Source of the DNA: Paraclostridium dentum
GTDB lineage: Bacteria > Bacillota > Clostridia > Peptostreptococcales > Peptostreptococcaceae
DNA length: 64,000 nucleotides
Assembly (NCBI RefSeq): GCF_012922555.1
Contig: NZ_WIPK01000004.1
Coordinates: 1-64,000, forward strand
Direction: 5' to 3'
The notes under the pieces were generated by a model. That model did not search any database and was not told where the DNA came from. It was given only the letters and a program-made list of their open reading frames with translations. A program made the translations under genes and the position numbers. The number at the start of each line of letters is the position of its first letter. Position 1 is the stretch's first letter. Positions 7,790 to 16,756 of this stretch are shown here, in pieces.

Positions 7790-8098
7790 TTATAATTCAT
7801 CTAATACCTCTAACCTATATTTTCTATCATCCACTTTATATTTATCATATAGTAAACTAGGATTATTTATAAGTTTAGTTTTATTTAACCTTGTAAGCTT
7901 TTTCAAAAAACATTCTAACTTCATTGCATCACTACGTGAATTACTACTCCAGTATATTTCTAAATTTTTAAATCCTCTTGCTTTAGTATATTTCGAGTTC
8001 TTTCCTATTTTATGTTCATTAATTCTTCTTTTAATATCGCTAGTATATCCAATGTAATAAGTTTCATCTTTACAAGTTATTATATATGTGTAATACAT
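7790..8098 (-). CDS. GIY-YIG nuclease superfamily protein (UPF0213/YhbQ type)
   Basis: 102 aa consisting of a single GIY-YIG fold. The signature appears as YYTYIITC and YYIGYTSDIKRRINEH, with the conserved Arg and the downstream Glu (LECFLKK). YhbQ/YazA-type proteins are small stand-alone nuclease-like proteins of uncertain function in DNA maintenance. RBS GGAGGG lies 3 nt before the ATG, a short spacing. It lies after the truA terminator and appears to be its own unit. Confidence 0.85.
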   Translation of the reverse strand: MYYTYIITCKDETYYIGYTSDIKRRINEHKIGKNSKYTKARGFKNLEIYWSSNSRSDAMKLECFLKKLTRLNKTKLINNPSLLYDKYKVDDRKYRLEVLDEL

Positions 8099-8117
8099 TT
8101 TCCCTCCAAAAAATAAA

Positions 8118-8140
8118 TTAAGCAGCTAAAAGCTGCTTAA
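8118..8140 (-). terminator. Terminator after truA
   Basis: TTAAGCAGCT-TTT-AGCTGCTTAA followed by a T-rich tract on the minus strand, just past the truA stop. Confidence 0.75.
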
Positions 8141-8143
8141 TAA

Positions 8144-8881
8144 TTAGTATTTAACAGAATATAAGTATAGACCTTTAGCTGGCGCAGTGTCTGATGCTTT
8201 ACTTCTATCTTTTGCGTCCAACATAAGTTTTATATCCTCAGGAGTTTTTTTATTTAATCCAACCTCTATTAAAGCTCCTGCTATTATTCTTACCATATTG
8301 TATAAAAAGCCATTACCTTCTACAAATACGTCTATCATATCTTTATTTTTATTTATTGTTATACTGTGTATCTCTCTTACATTTGATTTCTTTTTTGATT
8401 TAGATGATGCAAAACTTGTAAAGTCATGCTCTCCTACTAAATACTCGCTAGCTTTTTTCATCAATTCTACATCTAACGGTTTTTCTATATAAGTACTATA
8501 TTTTCTCAAAAACACATCTTGAGTTTTAGAGTTATTTATTTTATATAAATATACTTTTTGTTTTACATTATATCTTGAATGGAATCTTTCATCAACTTCT
8601 TCAACGCTTTTTATAGCTATATCCTCTGGTAAATAATTATTTAAATAATCGTTAATTTTTCTAACAGATAAACTAGAGTTTGTTTTAAAGTTAGCTACTT
8701 GATTGTAAGCGTGAACGCCCATATCAGTTCTTCCTGATCCGATTATTTCTATTTTTTCATCTGCCATTTTGCTAAGTACAGCTTCAATCTTTCCTTGTAT
8801 CGTATTATCATTATCTTTTAATCTTTGAAATCCTTTGTATCTTGATCCGTCATACTCAATAGTGATTTTAATATTTCTCAT
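8144..8881 (-). CDS. truA: tRNA pseudouridine synthase A
   Basis: 245 aa, the normal length. TruA makes pseudouridine at positions 38-40 of the tRNA anticodon arm. The motif GSGRTDMGVHA contains the catalytic Asp53, and the N-terminal IEYDGSRYKGFQ is conserved. It starts 13 bp after the upstream histidine kinase with RBS GAGGAT, so it is probably the last gene of that operon, an unusual partner for a two-component system. Confidence 0.95.
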   Translation of the reverse strand: MRNIKITIEYDGSRYKGFQRLKDNDNTIQGKIEAVLSKMADEKIEIIGSGRTDMGVHAYNQVANFKTNSSLSVRKINDYLNNYLPEDIAIKSVEEVDERFHSRYNVKQKVYLYKINNSKTQDVFLRKYSTYIEKPLDVELMKKASEYLVGEHDFTSFASSKSKKKSNVREIHSITINKNKDMIDVFVEGNGFLYNMVRIIAGALIEVGLNKKTPEDIKLMLDAKDRSKASDTAPAKGLYLYSVKY

Positions 8882-8894
8882 TTTTATCCTCTTT

Positions 8895-10316
8895 CTATAC
8901 AGACTCCAGTAATGTATTTTTTAATGTAAATATAATACATGTGCCTTCACCTTTTTTACTTTTTATTTTCATTTCTCCGCCATGTAATTTTACAATTTCA
9001 TTACTTATAGCAAGTCCTAAACCACTACCTGCTTTATTATAATTTTCTTGGAAAAATTTATCTAATACCTTTTCTAAATTATGTTCTTCTATGCCTTCTC
9101 CATTATCAACCACACTAATAGTTGTATAATCTTCTTCTTGATGAACTACAATCTTTACATATCCATTTTCTTCTGTGAATTTTAAAGAGTTTTGTACTAA
9201 GTTTATAAGAACTTGTCTTAGTCTATTTTTATCTCCTTGTATCGGTCTCATTTGAGAGTTTTCAACTTCACAACTTAATGAAATATTCTTTTCTTGTGAC
9301 TTAACTTTTAATTGATTCACTACTCCAAAAGCTAATTGTTGAATATCAACCATATCTATTTGAAGTTTAATTCTATCAGATGATAACCTTGAAAAATCTA
9401 AAAGTTCTTCAACAAGTTTAATAAGTCTTTCTGTTTCATCTTGAATTATTCCTAGTCCTAAATCTAACTCCTCTTTTCCAATTCCTTCATATCCTAAGGT
9501 CTCACTCCATCCTTTAATTGATGTTAAAGGTGTCCTTAATTCATGTGAAATTGATGATATGAACTCTTCTTTTAACTTTTCACTTTTATCAATTTCTTTT
9601 GCCATATGTTCAAATGTTTCTGCTAATTCTCCAATTTCATCATCAATTATAGCTCTTGGTTTTAATCTTATATTGTAATTTCCACGAGCTAATTCATTTG
9701 CAAACTTTTTAAGTTCACTTAATGGATCAATCAAAGTATATGCAAATTTTAAACTTATAGATATTGCTATTAATAAAATAAATATACCTGCAAGTATTAG
9801 ACCTAAAACTATCTTAAATATAGTTCTATCAACATAATCTAGTGAAACGGTATATCTTGCCACTCCTTCAATTTGGTTGTTAGATTTTAAAGGTACTGAA
9901 ATACTCATAACATGTTCTCCAGTATCTTTCATTCTATATGTGCTTGTTGTTGTTTTGTTTTTTAACGCTTCATTTACATCGTCATAATGAGCTTTTTCTC
10001 TACTTCTAAATCCATATTGATCAATTATAATATTCTTATCTTTATCTATTATTTCTAATGCCATTTTTGAATAACTATCTATATCTTTTTTATCATATAA
10101 GTTATTGACCTTTTGCTCAAATGAACTATCTCCCATATATCCACTGTATATACTATCAGTGTTTCTAGCTTGATTAGTAAGTGTTGTTTTTATCGAGTCA
10201 TAATAATAGTTTTGAGCATAGAATATAAATAGCCCTTCAAATAGTGTTACAGTTATAATAATTATTATAAAATAATTCTTTATTATTTTTTTTCTAAGTC
10301 CTTCAAAGTGTATCAC
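8895..10316 (-). CDS. Membrane sensor histidine kinase with HAMP domain
   Basis: 473 aa from a GTG at 10316 that overlaps the response-regulator stop by one base (TAGTG) with GGAGAAAGGAAG just before it; longer in-frame starts lie inside the regulator gene and are less likely. Order: transmembrane segment (about 10-33), extracytoplasmic Cache-like sensor of about 130 residues, second transmembrane segment, HAMP, HisKA with SISHELRTPLTS (phospho-His), HATPase with N box NSLKF, DNGEGI and GSGLGLAI. The four-gene context (HD protein, lipoprotein, regulator, kinase) suggests the lipoprotein takes part in envelope sensing. The ligand is unknown. Confidence 0.9.
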   Translation of the reverse strand: MIHFEGLRKKIIKNYFIIIIITVTLFEGLFIFYAQNYYYDSIKTTLTNQARNTDSIYSGYMGDSSFEQKVNNLYDKKDIDSYSKMALEIIDKDKNIIIDQYGFRSREKAHYDDVNEALKNKTTTSTYRMKDTGEHVMSISVPLKSNNQIEGVARYTVSLDYVDRTIFKIVLGLILAGIFILLIAISISLKFAYTLIDPLSELKKFANELARGNYNIRLKPRAIIDDEIGELAETFEHMAKEIDKSEKLKEEFISSISHELRTPLTSIKGWSETLGYEGIGKEELDLGLGIIQDETERLIKLVEELLDFSRLSSDRIKLQIDMVDIQQLAFGVVNQLKVKSQEKNISLSCEVENSQMRPIQGDKNRLRQVLINLVQNSLKFTEENGYVKIVVHQEEDYTTISVVDNGEGIEEHNLEKVLDKFFQENYNKAGSGLGLAISNEIVKLHGGEMKIKSKKGEGTCIIFTLKNTLLESV

Positions 10317-11017
10317 TATTGTTCTTCCTTTCTCCAACAGTAACCATATCCCCAAACCGTTTGTATAAATTTAGGTTTTGATGGATCATCTTCTATTTTA
10401 TTTCTTATTCTTCTTATGTTTACATCAACTATCTTAAAATCATATAGATAGTTAGTTCCCCATACCTCATCTAAAATTTGATCTCTACTTAAAGATTGCT
10501 TTTCATTTGTTATTAAAAACTTAACTATTGAAAATTCTGTTGGAGTTAACTCTATATCTGAATTGTTTTTAGTTAATTTTCTTTTTTCTAAATCTAATAC
10601 GAAAGGTCCACTTTCTATTATACTTTTATTTTTTGCATTTGCTTCTCTATTAATTCTTCTTGAAAGAGCACTTACTCTCATAAGCAGTTCCTTTATGCTA
10701 AATGGTTTAACCATATAATCATCTGCTCCAGATATAAACCCTTCTATTTTGTCTTCTTCTTGAGATTTAGCTGTAAGCATTATAATCCCAACTGAATCAA
10801 AATTGTTTCTTATATGCTTGCATACATCTATTCCACTCATATCAGGTAACATAACATCTAACAATGCTATAGATATGTTTTTTTCATTTGTTATTTTATC
10901 TATAGCCTCTTGTCCTGTACCTGCTTCTATAACCTCATAACCTTCTCTTTTTAAATTTATACTTACAAAACTTCTTATACCTATTTCATCTTCTAAAATT
11001 AAGATTTTTTCATTCAT
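10316..11017 (-). CDS. OmpR-family response regulator
   Basis: 233 aa. The receiver domain has the acidic pair LEDE, the phospho-Asp in LLDVMLPDMSG and the Lys in MVKPFS. The winged-helix DNA-binding domain ends with the usual FIQTVWGYGYCW. Start taken as ATG 11017, 4 nt after GGAGGGAGGAAG; a further in-frame start lies upstream of this site and is disfavoured. It pairs with the kinase whose GTG overlaps its stop codon. Confidence 0.9.
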   Translation of the reverse strand: MNEKILILEDEIGIRSFVSINLKREGYEVIEAGTGQEAIDKITNEKNISIALLDVMLPDMSGIDVCKHIRNNFDSVGIIMLTAKSQEEDKIEGFISGADDYMVKPFSIKELLMRVSALSRRINREANAKNKSIIESGPFVLDLEKRKLTKNNSDIELTPTEFSIVKFLITNEKQSLSRDQILDEVWGTNYLYDFKIVDVNIRRIRNKIEDDPSKPKFIQTVWGYGYCWRKEEQ

Positions 11018-11036
11018 AATACTTCCTCCCTCCAAC

Positions 11037-12410
11037 CTAATAAATAGGTAAAAAATAATCTTTTTTTATTGCTTCACTTGATACATCTAATTTTTTTAAT
11101 ACTTCAGGACTGTTTATAAGCAACATAAATGATTCATTTTCATTTTCTAAAATTATATATCCTCCATTATTAGTATTTGAATTAGCAGTTTTACTTTCAT
11201 CAACATTATTTTTATTTACCTTACTGATAGTAAATAACTTTATAGGTTCTGTATATTGAGTATCATAATACATAAATTCAAAATAAAGTTTATTGTCTTT
11301 TGAAACTTCTTCAATATATATTTTATTGGCTAAATTATTAGGTATAAGCAATTTAAAATTATTAGAGTAATTGTAATAAACTTGACTTACAAATACTAAA
11401 TTTGATTCTTCATTTTCTTTTCCATTCCAACTATACCAACTTACATTAGCTGATGTTTTTTTATTATATCCTCTAGTGTTATTATTGATTATAGGTATTT
11501 CCACAACGCCATCATGATTAATATCTTCTGGAGCCATATAATATGGATTTTTTGTTTTTATATCATTCTCCTCAAATGCTTTCATCAATTTATTTCCACT
11601 TAAATACAGTATTTGAGTAAAATAAGATTCTCCACCTGTAAAAGGCTTGTAACCTAAGACAATTGCTTTTTTATCTTTTCGTACCTTTTTTATATCTATA
11701 TATACATTGTCTAAACTTTTTACATCGTTTATTATTGTATAATCTTTAAGTCTTATGTATTTATCAAAATAAGTTAAGCTAACTATCATTTTATGAGTTT
11801 CTGGGTTTAGACTGCATATAACAATATCAGGAGTTCCATCATTGTCTAGATTATCTATGTACACCTTTATATCAGTATATTCATTTGAGTCTTTTATCCA
11901 ATTTGGATCAAACCTATATAGCCTAGTTATTTTATTATTCTTAAATTGACATATATCTAAATTACTCTTGCTTCCATCTTTAGTTAATAATATTATCTCT
12001 TTATTCCCATCATTGTCTAAGTCAGAAAAGTATGCATACTCAATGCTTTCACCCTTAACTAAATATTCATCTACAACAGAATATACACTATCTTTTCCAT
12101 AGTTCATTATTGAAAAACCAACTTTTACATTTCCTTCATCTACATCTTCTTTCTTTTGGAATACAACTAATTCATTTACTCCATTTTTATCTAAGTCAAC
12201 TTCATTTATAGAAGATACATCTGAAGAATTTTTAGGTAGTAATGGTTTTGCTCCTTTTAATGCATTCTCTATATTAACTTTCAAGTTTAGTTTTTGTTCA
12301 TTGTACAAAGGCTTTTTGATTAATTGTTCAGGTGATGCTGTACTTGTAGCACATCCTGCATTTAAAAATCCCGCAAATAAAATCAATACAATTAATTTAA
12401 ATAGCTTCAT
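11037..12410 (-). CDS. Lipoprotein with FG-GAP/VCBS-like repeats, two-component-system partner
   Basis: 457 aa. A signal peptide ends in the lipobox LNAGC (Cys19), so it is anchored outside the cell membrane. Four repeats of the form DLDKNGVNELVVF, DLDNDGNKEIILL, NLDNDGTPDIVIC and DINHDGVVEIPII resemble calcium-binding blades of FG-GAP beta-propellers. No catalytic motif was seen. The HD-protein stop touches its ATG (TAA then ATG) and it lies 19 bp before the regulator, so it belongs to the same operon as the sensor system and could be an accessory sensor or its target. The exact function is unknown. Confidence 0.75.
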   Translation of the reverse strand: MKLFKLIVLILFAGFLNAGCATSTASPEQLIKKPLYNEQKLNLKVNIENALKGAKPLLPKNSSDVSSINEVDLDKNGVNELVVFQKKEDVDEGNVKVGFSIMNYGKDSVYSVVDEYLVKGESIEYAYFSDLDNDGNKEIILLTKDGSKSNLDICQFKNNKITRLYRFDPNWIKDSNEYTDIKVYIDNLDNDGTPDIVICSLNPETHKMIVSLTYFDKYIRLKDYTIINDVKSLDNVYIDIKKVRKDKKAIVLGYKPFTGGESYFTQILYLSGNKLMKAFEENDIKTKNPYYMAPEDINHDGVVEIPIINNNTRGYNKKTSANVSWYSWNGKENEESNLVFVSQVYYNYSNNFKLLIPNNLANKIYIEEVSKDNKLYFEFMYYDTQYTEPIKLFTISKVNKNNVDESKTANSNTNNGGYIILENENESFMLLINSPEVLKKLDVSSEAIKKDYFLPIY

Positions 12411-13037
12411 TTATTTTTCCTCTCTAGTTTTTAAATAAGCTTTAAACTTCTCTAGATTTTCTAGTTCTTTTTCTCTAATTTCACTAGAAATATTTCCTCT
12501 TCCTAATCTATCTGCCATCGATATTAAAGCAACCTCATTATAATCAATTTCTTTTAGCATCTCTTCACAACTAAAAAAAGGTAAGTTCTTATCAAAAAAT
12601 AATGGTTGCATGTGATATCTAACTAATTTAGAAACTGTATATTTTAATTCTTCATCATCTGTAAGCTTGTCCAAAATTTCCTTAGCAATTTGTTCACCTT
12701 CTACATCATGATTATAAGAAGTAATCCTTCCCTTTCTAATCTTTGTAGTAGTGATTTTCCCAATATCATGAAGAAGTGCTGCCCACATAAAAGGTAAACT
12801 ATTTTTAGAAAAGTTTTTTATTTGAGCTGCATTATCTAAAACTAATAACACATGGTTTAAAACATTTCCCTCTGGATGATATTTTGGGTTTTGATCTATT
12901 GTTTCAAGCTTTAAAAGTTTGTCTTTAAGTTCAAAAGAATATCTCTCATCTGAAAGTATTTTTCTTATATATAAAGAAGGTGTTTCATCTTCTATTAAAT
13001 GATTACTAATTTCTTTAAAAGTTAATTCTTGACTCAT
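12411..13037 (-). CDS. HD-domain phosphohydrolase (HDIG type)
   Basis: 208 aa from ATG 13037, preceded by AAGGA at 10 nt. A longer TTG-started form from 13079 would begin inside a terminator stem, so it is rejected. Metal-binding HD signature: HPEGNVLNHV, then LLHDIGK, then YNHDVEG and RYHMQP. The arrangement resembles the HD domain of CCA-adding enzymes and other nucleotide phosphohydrolases. No nucleotidyltransferase domain is present. It heads the operon HD-lipoprotein-regulator-kinase-truA. The substrate is unknown. Confidence 0.75.
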   Translation of the reverse strand: MSQELTFKEISNHLIEDETPSLYIRKILSDERYSFELKDKLLKLETIDQNPKYHPEGNVLNHVLLVLDNAAQIKNFSKNSLPFMWAALLHDIGKITTTKIRKGRITSYNHDVEGEQIAKEILDKLTDDEELKYTVSKLVRYHMQPLFFDKNLPFFSCEEMLKEIDYNEVALISMADRLGRGNISSEIREKELENLEKFKAYLKTREEK

Positions 13038-13071
13038 AGTGTACACATCCTTATGTTCTTTTTTAAATTTC

Positions 13072-13105
13072 CAAAACAAGAGCTTATTAAAATAAGCTCT
13101 TGTTT
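13072..13105 (-). terminator. Terminator after the Lys/Asn-rich small protein
   Basis: AAAACAAGAGCTTATT / AATAAGCTCTTGTTTT, a long perfect stem with a two-base loop. It separates the gene at 13113-13511 from the HD-protein operon and argues against a start at 13079. Confidence 0.75.
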
Positions 13106-13112
13106 TGAATTT

Positions 13113-13511
13113 TTATTCTTGTGCATTATCTATTTCATCTACAACTTTTGTTTCTTCTTCAATTTTTTCATATTCTTTATTTTTTGCTAATTCCTCATTT
13201 TTTATAACTTTATTATTTCTAGATTTATTGTTTGAAGTATTAACTTTATTGTTTTTTGGAAATAAATTAAAATTTAGCTTAATTCCATTTTTTTTCTGAT
13301 TATTATTTGAATTAGATTTTATACCATACTTTGATTTATCTCTTTCTGGAACTAAATCATTTAATACTATTTCAGCTTCCTTATCTTCTTTATCCATAAT
13401 ATCATTTAATACTACTTCTTCCTTTGATACTTCTTTTACTTTGTTATTTTTATTCTTATTAGTTCTTTTCCTTGGTTGAACTTTACTATTTTTCTTGGCT
13501 GACAATCTCAT
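13113..13511 (-). CDS. Small Lys/Asn/Glu-rich protein, unknown
   Basis: 132 aa with a strong RBS (AAGGGGGGAT). The N-terminus is basic (RLSAKKNSKVQPRKRTNK) and the rest is low complexity, with two copies of VLNDI/VLNDL about 18 residues apart and an acidic C-terminus. No signal peptide or membrane segment. Likely largely disordered. A basic head suggests nucleic acid or ribosome binding, and its neighbour is an RNA methyltransferase, but this is only a guess. I do not recognise the family. Confidence 0.6.
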   Translation of the reverse strand: MRLSAKKNSKVQPRKRTNKNKNNKVKEVSKEEVVLNDIMDKEDKEAEIVLNDLVPERDKSKYGIKSNSNNNQKKNGIKLNFNLFPKNNKVNTSNNKSRNNKVIKNEELAKNKEYEKIEEETKVVDEIDNAQE

Positions 13512-13568
13512 TTATATCCCCCCTTAAATTTATCACTACACTATATTTATATTTAAGAGGGCTTGTAA

Positions 13569-14726
13569 TTATTTGTTATTATTCATATATTTAGGTGGCT
13601 TAGGTCCTATATATTGATATATATAAGTTTTTAACCTACCATTGTATAATTTTCTCTTTTTAGTAGCTTTTTTATTAAATGCATTTTCAAAGTCTTCATA
13701 TGAAGTAACCATATAATAAGACCATGTTTTAAGCTCTTTAAATGCATAACCTAAATCTTTATATAGTTTTTTTACAGTTTGCTTATCTTCTAATCTTTCT
13801 CCATAAGGAGGGTTTGTAACTATAAATCCAAATTTTTCTTCACTTTCAAAGTTTTTAGCATTGAAAACTTTAAACTCTACATAATCTTCTACACCTGCAA
13901 GTTCTGCATTTTTTTGAGCTATCATAACAGCTTCTTTATCTATATCATATCCTTGGATTTTAAAATCTACATCTGTATTCATTTTTTCAAATGCTTCTTT
14001 TCTAACATCCCACCATATATTTTTATCCATAGTAGTCCACTTCTCAGCTATAAACTCTCTATTAATCCCAGGAGCCATATTCAGTCCTAACATAGCAGCC
14101 TCTATTACTATAGTTCCAGATCCACACATTGGATCAACAAATATTCTTCCTGGCTGCCACGGTGTTAACTGTACCATAGCAGATGCCATAGTTTCTCTTA
14201 ATGGAGCCTTTGTTGATACTTCTCTATATCCTCTTTTATGAAGTGCCATTCCACTTGTATCTAGTGTTATAGTTACTATGTCTTTATGAATAAACACTTG
14301 TATTGGATATTTTTCTTTAGTTTCTGGTAACATTCCATCTTCTTGATAACTAGTTTTCAAACTTTCAACTACAGCTTTTTTTACAATTGCTTGTATATCT
14401 GAAGTGGAAAACAATTTAGATTTTATTGAAGATGCCTTTGAAACGGGGAATTCTCCACCATATGGAATGTATTTTGACCAATTTATAGCTTTTGTGCTTT
14501 CAAATAAATCATTAAAAGTTTTAGCTTCAAACTCAGCAACTTTTAAAAGAACTCTTTCAGCAGTTCTTAGCCATATATTAGACATTGCTATTCCTTTTTC
14601 ATCCGTTTTGTAAGTTACTCTTCCATCTTCAGTTTTTATTATTTCATACCCTAAATTTGATATTTCATTTTTTAATATTTTTTCTATACCGAAAAAACAC
14701 GGTGTTATTAATGTATAATTTTTCAT
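13569..14726 (-). CDS. THUMP-domain class I RNA methyltransferase (RlmL/YpsC family)
   Basis: 385 aa. An N-terminal THUMP domain (about 1-155) is followed by a UPF0020 methyltransferase domain with DPMCGSGTIVIEA (S-adenosylmethionine binding) and the catalytic TNPPYGERL. Members methylate N2 of guanosine in 23S rRNA. In Firmicutes the stand-alone form (B. subtilis YpsC) lacks the RlmK half found in E. coli, as here. RBS GGAGGA lies upstream, and larE is 9 bp before it, so they are probably one transcript. Confidence 0.9.
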   Translation of the reverse strand: MKNYTLITPCFFGIEKILKNEISNLGYEIIKTEDGRVTYKTDEKGIAMSNIWLRTAERVLLKVAEFEAKTFNDLFESTKAINWSKYIPYGGEFPVSKASSIKSKLFSTSDIQAIVKKAVVESLKTSYQEDGMLPETKEKYPIQVFIHKDIVTITLDTSGMALHKRGYREVSTKAPLRETMASAMVQLTPWQPGRIFVDPMCGSGTIVIEAAMLGLNMAPGINREFIAEKWTTMDKNIWWDVRKEAFEKMNTDVDFKIQGYDIDKEAVMIAQKNAELAGVEDYVEFKVFNAKNFESEEKFGFIVTNPPYGERLEDKQTVKKLYKDLGYAFKELKTWSYYMVTSYEDFENAFNKKATKKRKLYNGRLKTYIYQYIGPKPPKYMNNNK

Positions 14727-14735
14727 GTCTTCCTC

Positions 14736-15545
14736 CTATTGCTTGATACTATCATTCATATTGCCCATTCGATAACCTAATAAATCTAAAGTTATATATC
14801 TAAATCCAATATCTTTAAACTTATCATGTGTAGTTTTTAATAAATTCTTATCAAAAAATTTATGTATCTCATTTTCTTCTACTTCTATTCTCGCTAAATT
14901 GCCATGTACTCTTACTCTAAATTGTTTAAATCCTAAATCTTGTAAGTATTCTTCACTTTTTTCAATCATTCTAAGCTTATCGTTTGTTATTATTTCTCCA
15001 TAAGGTATTCTTGTAGCTAAGCATGCAAATGCAGGCTTATTAAATGTAGGAACATTAAGTTCTTTTGATAAGCTTCTAATTTCTTTTTTCGTTAATAAAC
15101 TGTCCTTTAAAGGGCTTTTTATATCTAACTCTTCCAATGCTTTTAAGCCTGGTCTGTAATCTCCTAAATCATCTAAATTTGTTCCATCTAAGACATAATT
15201 TATATTATTATCTTTAGCTATATTTTTTATATTCGTAAATATAGTTTTTTTACAGTAGTAACATCTTTTTTCATCATTTTCGATAAATTCTTTAACGTCA
15301 AAGTCATCAATTTTTATAACTATATGTTTTACACCTAATGATTTCGTAAATTCCTTAGCTTCTTCTATTTCTCTATTTGAATGCATCATAGCATGTATAG
15401 TAACTGCTTTACATTTATCTCCTAACACATCATGTGCCACTTTTAATAAAAAAGTACTATCTACTCCACCTGAAAATGCAATTAAAACACTTTCCATTTC
15501 TTTAAGTTTATTCTTTAGAATATTTAGCTTATTTGAAGTATCCAT
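14736..15545 (-). CDS. larE: LarE, ATP-dependent sulfur insertase for the nickel-pincer cofactor
   Basis: 269 aa. LarE adenylates and thiolates the pyridinium ring to build the nickel cofactor of lactate racemase LarA. The PP-loop SGGVDS is at residues 25-30. Cys175 (AFACLATRIPYG) matches the sacrificial Cys176 of the Lactobacillus enzyme. In addition there is RCYYCKK (Cys95, Cys98), so three Cys could bind a [4Fe-4S] cluster, which suggests the iron-sulfur type that need not sacrifice its own sulfur. Start ATG 15545 has GGAGGT at 8 nt; longer starts lie upstream of that site. A lactate racemase gene is 16 kb away at 31785. larB and larC are not in the window. Confidence 0.9.
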   Translation of the reverse strand: MDTSNKLNILKNKLKEMESVLIAFSGGVDSTFLLKVAHDVLGDKCKAVTIHAMMHSNREIEEAKEFTKSLGVKHIVIKIDDFDVKEFIENDEKRCYYCKKTIFTNIKNIAKDNNINYVLDGTNLDDLGDYRPGLKALEELDIKSPLKDSLLTKKEIRSLSKELNVPTFNKPAFACLATRIPYGEIITNDKLRMIEKSEEYLQDLGFKQFRVRVHGNLARIEVEENEIHKFFDKNLLKTTHDKFKDIGFRYITLDLLGYRMGNMNDSIKQ

Positions 15546-15683
15546 TCCCACATACCTCCCCCATTTTCTAATACATTTAATTATATACAATATATAGTTT
15601 TTAATCAAACATTTTAGAAGATGTGTCGATATTGTAATATTTTGTTTTTATTTGACTTTTTAACTTTATATATATTAAAACAA

Positions 15684-15719
15684 AAAAGAGTTGTCTCAAT
15701 TGATAAGACAACTCTTTTT
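15684..15719 (-). terminator. Terminator after the 172-aa membrane protein
   Basis: AAAAAGAGTTGTCT / AGACAACTCTTTTT with an 8-nt loop and T-runs on both sides. It lies 43 bp past the stop at 15762. Confidence 0.8.
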
Positions 15720-15761
15720 ATTTATTTAACTTAAAATACTTACTACTTTAGATATATAAAT

Positions 15762-16280
15762 TTAATAAGTTCTTTTTCTATTTTTATGCTTTAATAATTC
15801 TTGTTTATAAAGTTCTCGCCTTTCTCTTTTTATTTGCAATTCTCTCTCTCTTCTTGCTTCTTTTTCTTTTTTAGATTTAATTGTATAAGCCCCAATCCCT
15901 TTTAAAGTTGATACCACTCCTATAGCTATAGATATCTTAGGTAGTAGTTTAACTATCTCTAAGTTAGTAAATAGCGTTTCTAACATGTTGTTATCTATAA
16001 AAGTTGGTACTAAAAAAAATGGAGTCCATGATGCTAAAATACTTAGCAATGTCGAAAAAATTGAGTTTTCTTCATCTTCAATAGCCTTAAAAGATATATA
16101 AAATGCTATCATATATATAATAGGCGGTATAATAAAAAACATTATGTCATTTGTTGCATTATTAGAATTGCTTTTTAAGTTTATATATACCATAGTATAT
16201 GTAACTATTTCTATTGAAAATAGTACTGCAATTATAATTGAAAGAGATCTTATCATAGAGCTATTTTGTTTTTCCCCCAT
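15762..16280 (-). CDS. Small integral membrane protein with basic tail, unknown
   Basis: 172 aa. About four hydrophobic segments (near 11-33, 45-65, 75-97, 110-130) are followed by a very basic C-terminus (ARRERELQIKRERRELYKQ) that should lie in the cytoplasm. RBS GGGAGG is well placed. No family recognised. The gene stands alone between a terminator and a divergent small gene. Confidence 0.65.
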   Translation of the reverse strand: MGEKQNSSMIRSLSIIIAVLFSIEIVTYTMVYINLKSNSNNATNDIMFFIIPPIIYMIAFYISFKAIEDEENSIFSTLLSILASWTPFFLVPTFIDNNMLETLFTNLEIVKLLPKISIAIGVVSTLKGIGAYTIKSKKEKEARRERELQIKRERRELYKQELLKHKNRKRTY

Positions 16281-16494
16281 CAGCTGCCTCCCTATTTAGA
16301 TTTTAAAAACAATATAGTTAACTAAAACTTTTAATTACATATAAAATATTATCACATGATTCTGAATTTTAATACTAAAAATATCCAGTTTTTATTCAAA
16401 GTTTTTATAAAATTTATTCATATTGTAATACTTTGTTTTTATTTGAATTTTTTACATATATACTATATTATAAACTTATCAGGGAGGGGATATT

Positions 16495-16722
16495 ATGACT
16501 TTGGATTTTAAACATTTAAATGACCTACTTAAATGTAATAAAAATATAAAAATTGGGTTTATAGAAAATACTAATACATTAGAAATTAAAAACTTATCAA
16601 AAATACTTTTAACATTAGATCTCAAAAGTAATAGTATAGAAGATAATGCTAAGATTATTTATGAGTCTATTACAACCTTAGAAAATATAACTTTGTACAT
16701 ACCAAAGATTTATATACCATAA
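16495..16722 (+). CDS. Small protein, unknown
   Basis: 75 aa (begins MTLDFKHLNDLLKC). It has a very strong RBS (GGGAGGGG, 5 nt before ATG) and its own terminator directly after the stop, which together support a real gene. Alternating polar and hydrophobic residues suggest a small alpha/beta fold. No membrane segment. No family recognised. Confidence 0.6.
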   Translation: MTLDFKHLNDLLKCNKNIKIGFIENTNTLEIKNLSKILLTLDLKSNSIEDNAKIIYESITTLENITLYIPKIYIP

Positions 16723-16724
16723 AG

Positions 16725-16751
16725 AAAGGGATTAGTTGTACTAATCCCTTT
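16725..16751. terminator. Bidirectional terminator
   Basis: AAAGGGATTAGT-TGT-ACTAATCCCTTT with flanking T and A runs, between the 75-aa gene (+) and the ABC permease gene (-). Confidence 0.85.
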
Positions 16752-16756
16752 TAATC

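Noticed and set aside
13037-13079. Extended TTG-started form of the HD protein
   Set aside because: The start would lie inside the preceding terminator stem; ATG 13037 has a better site.
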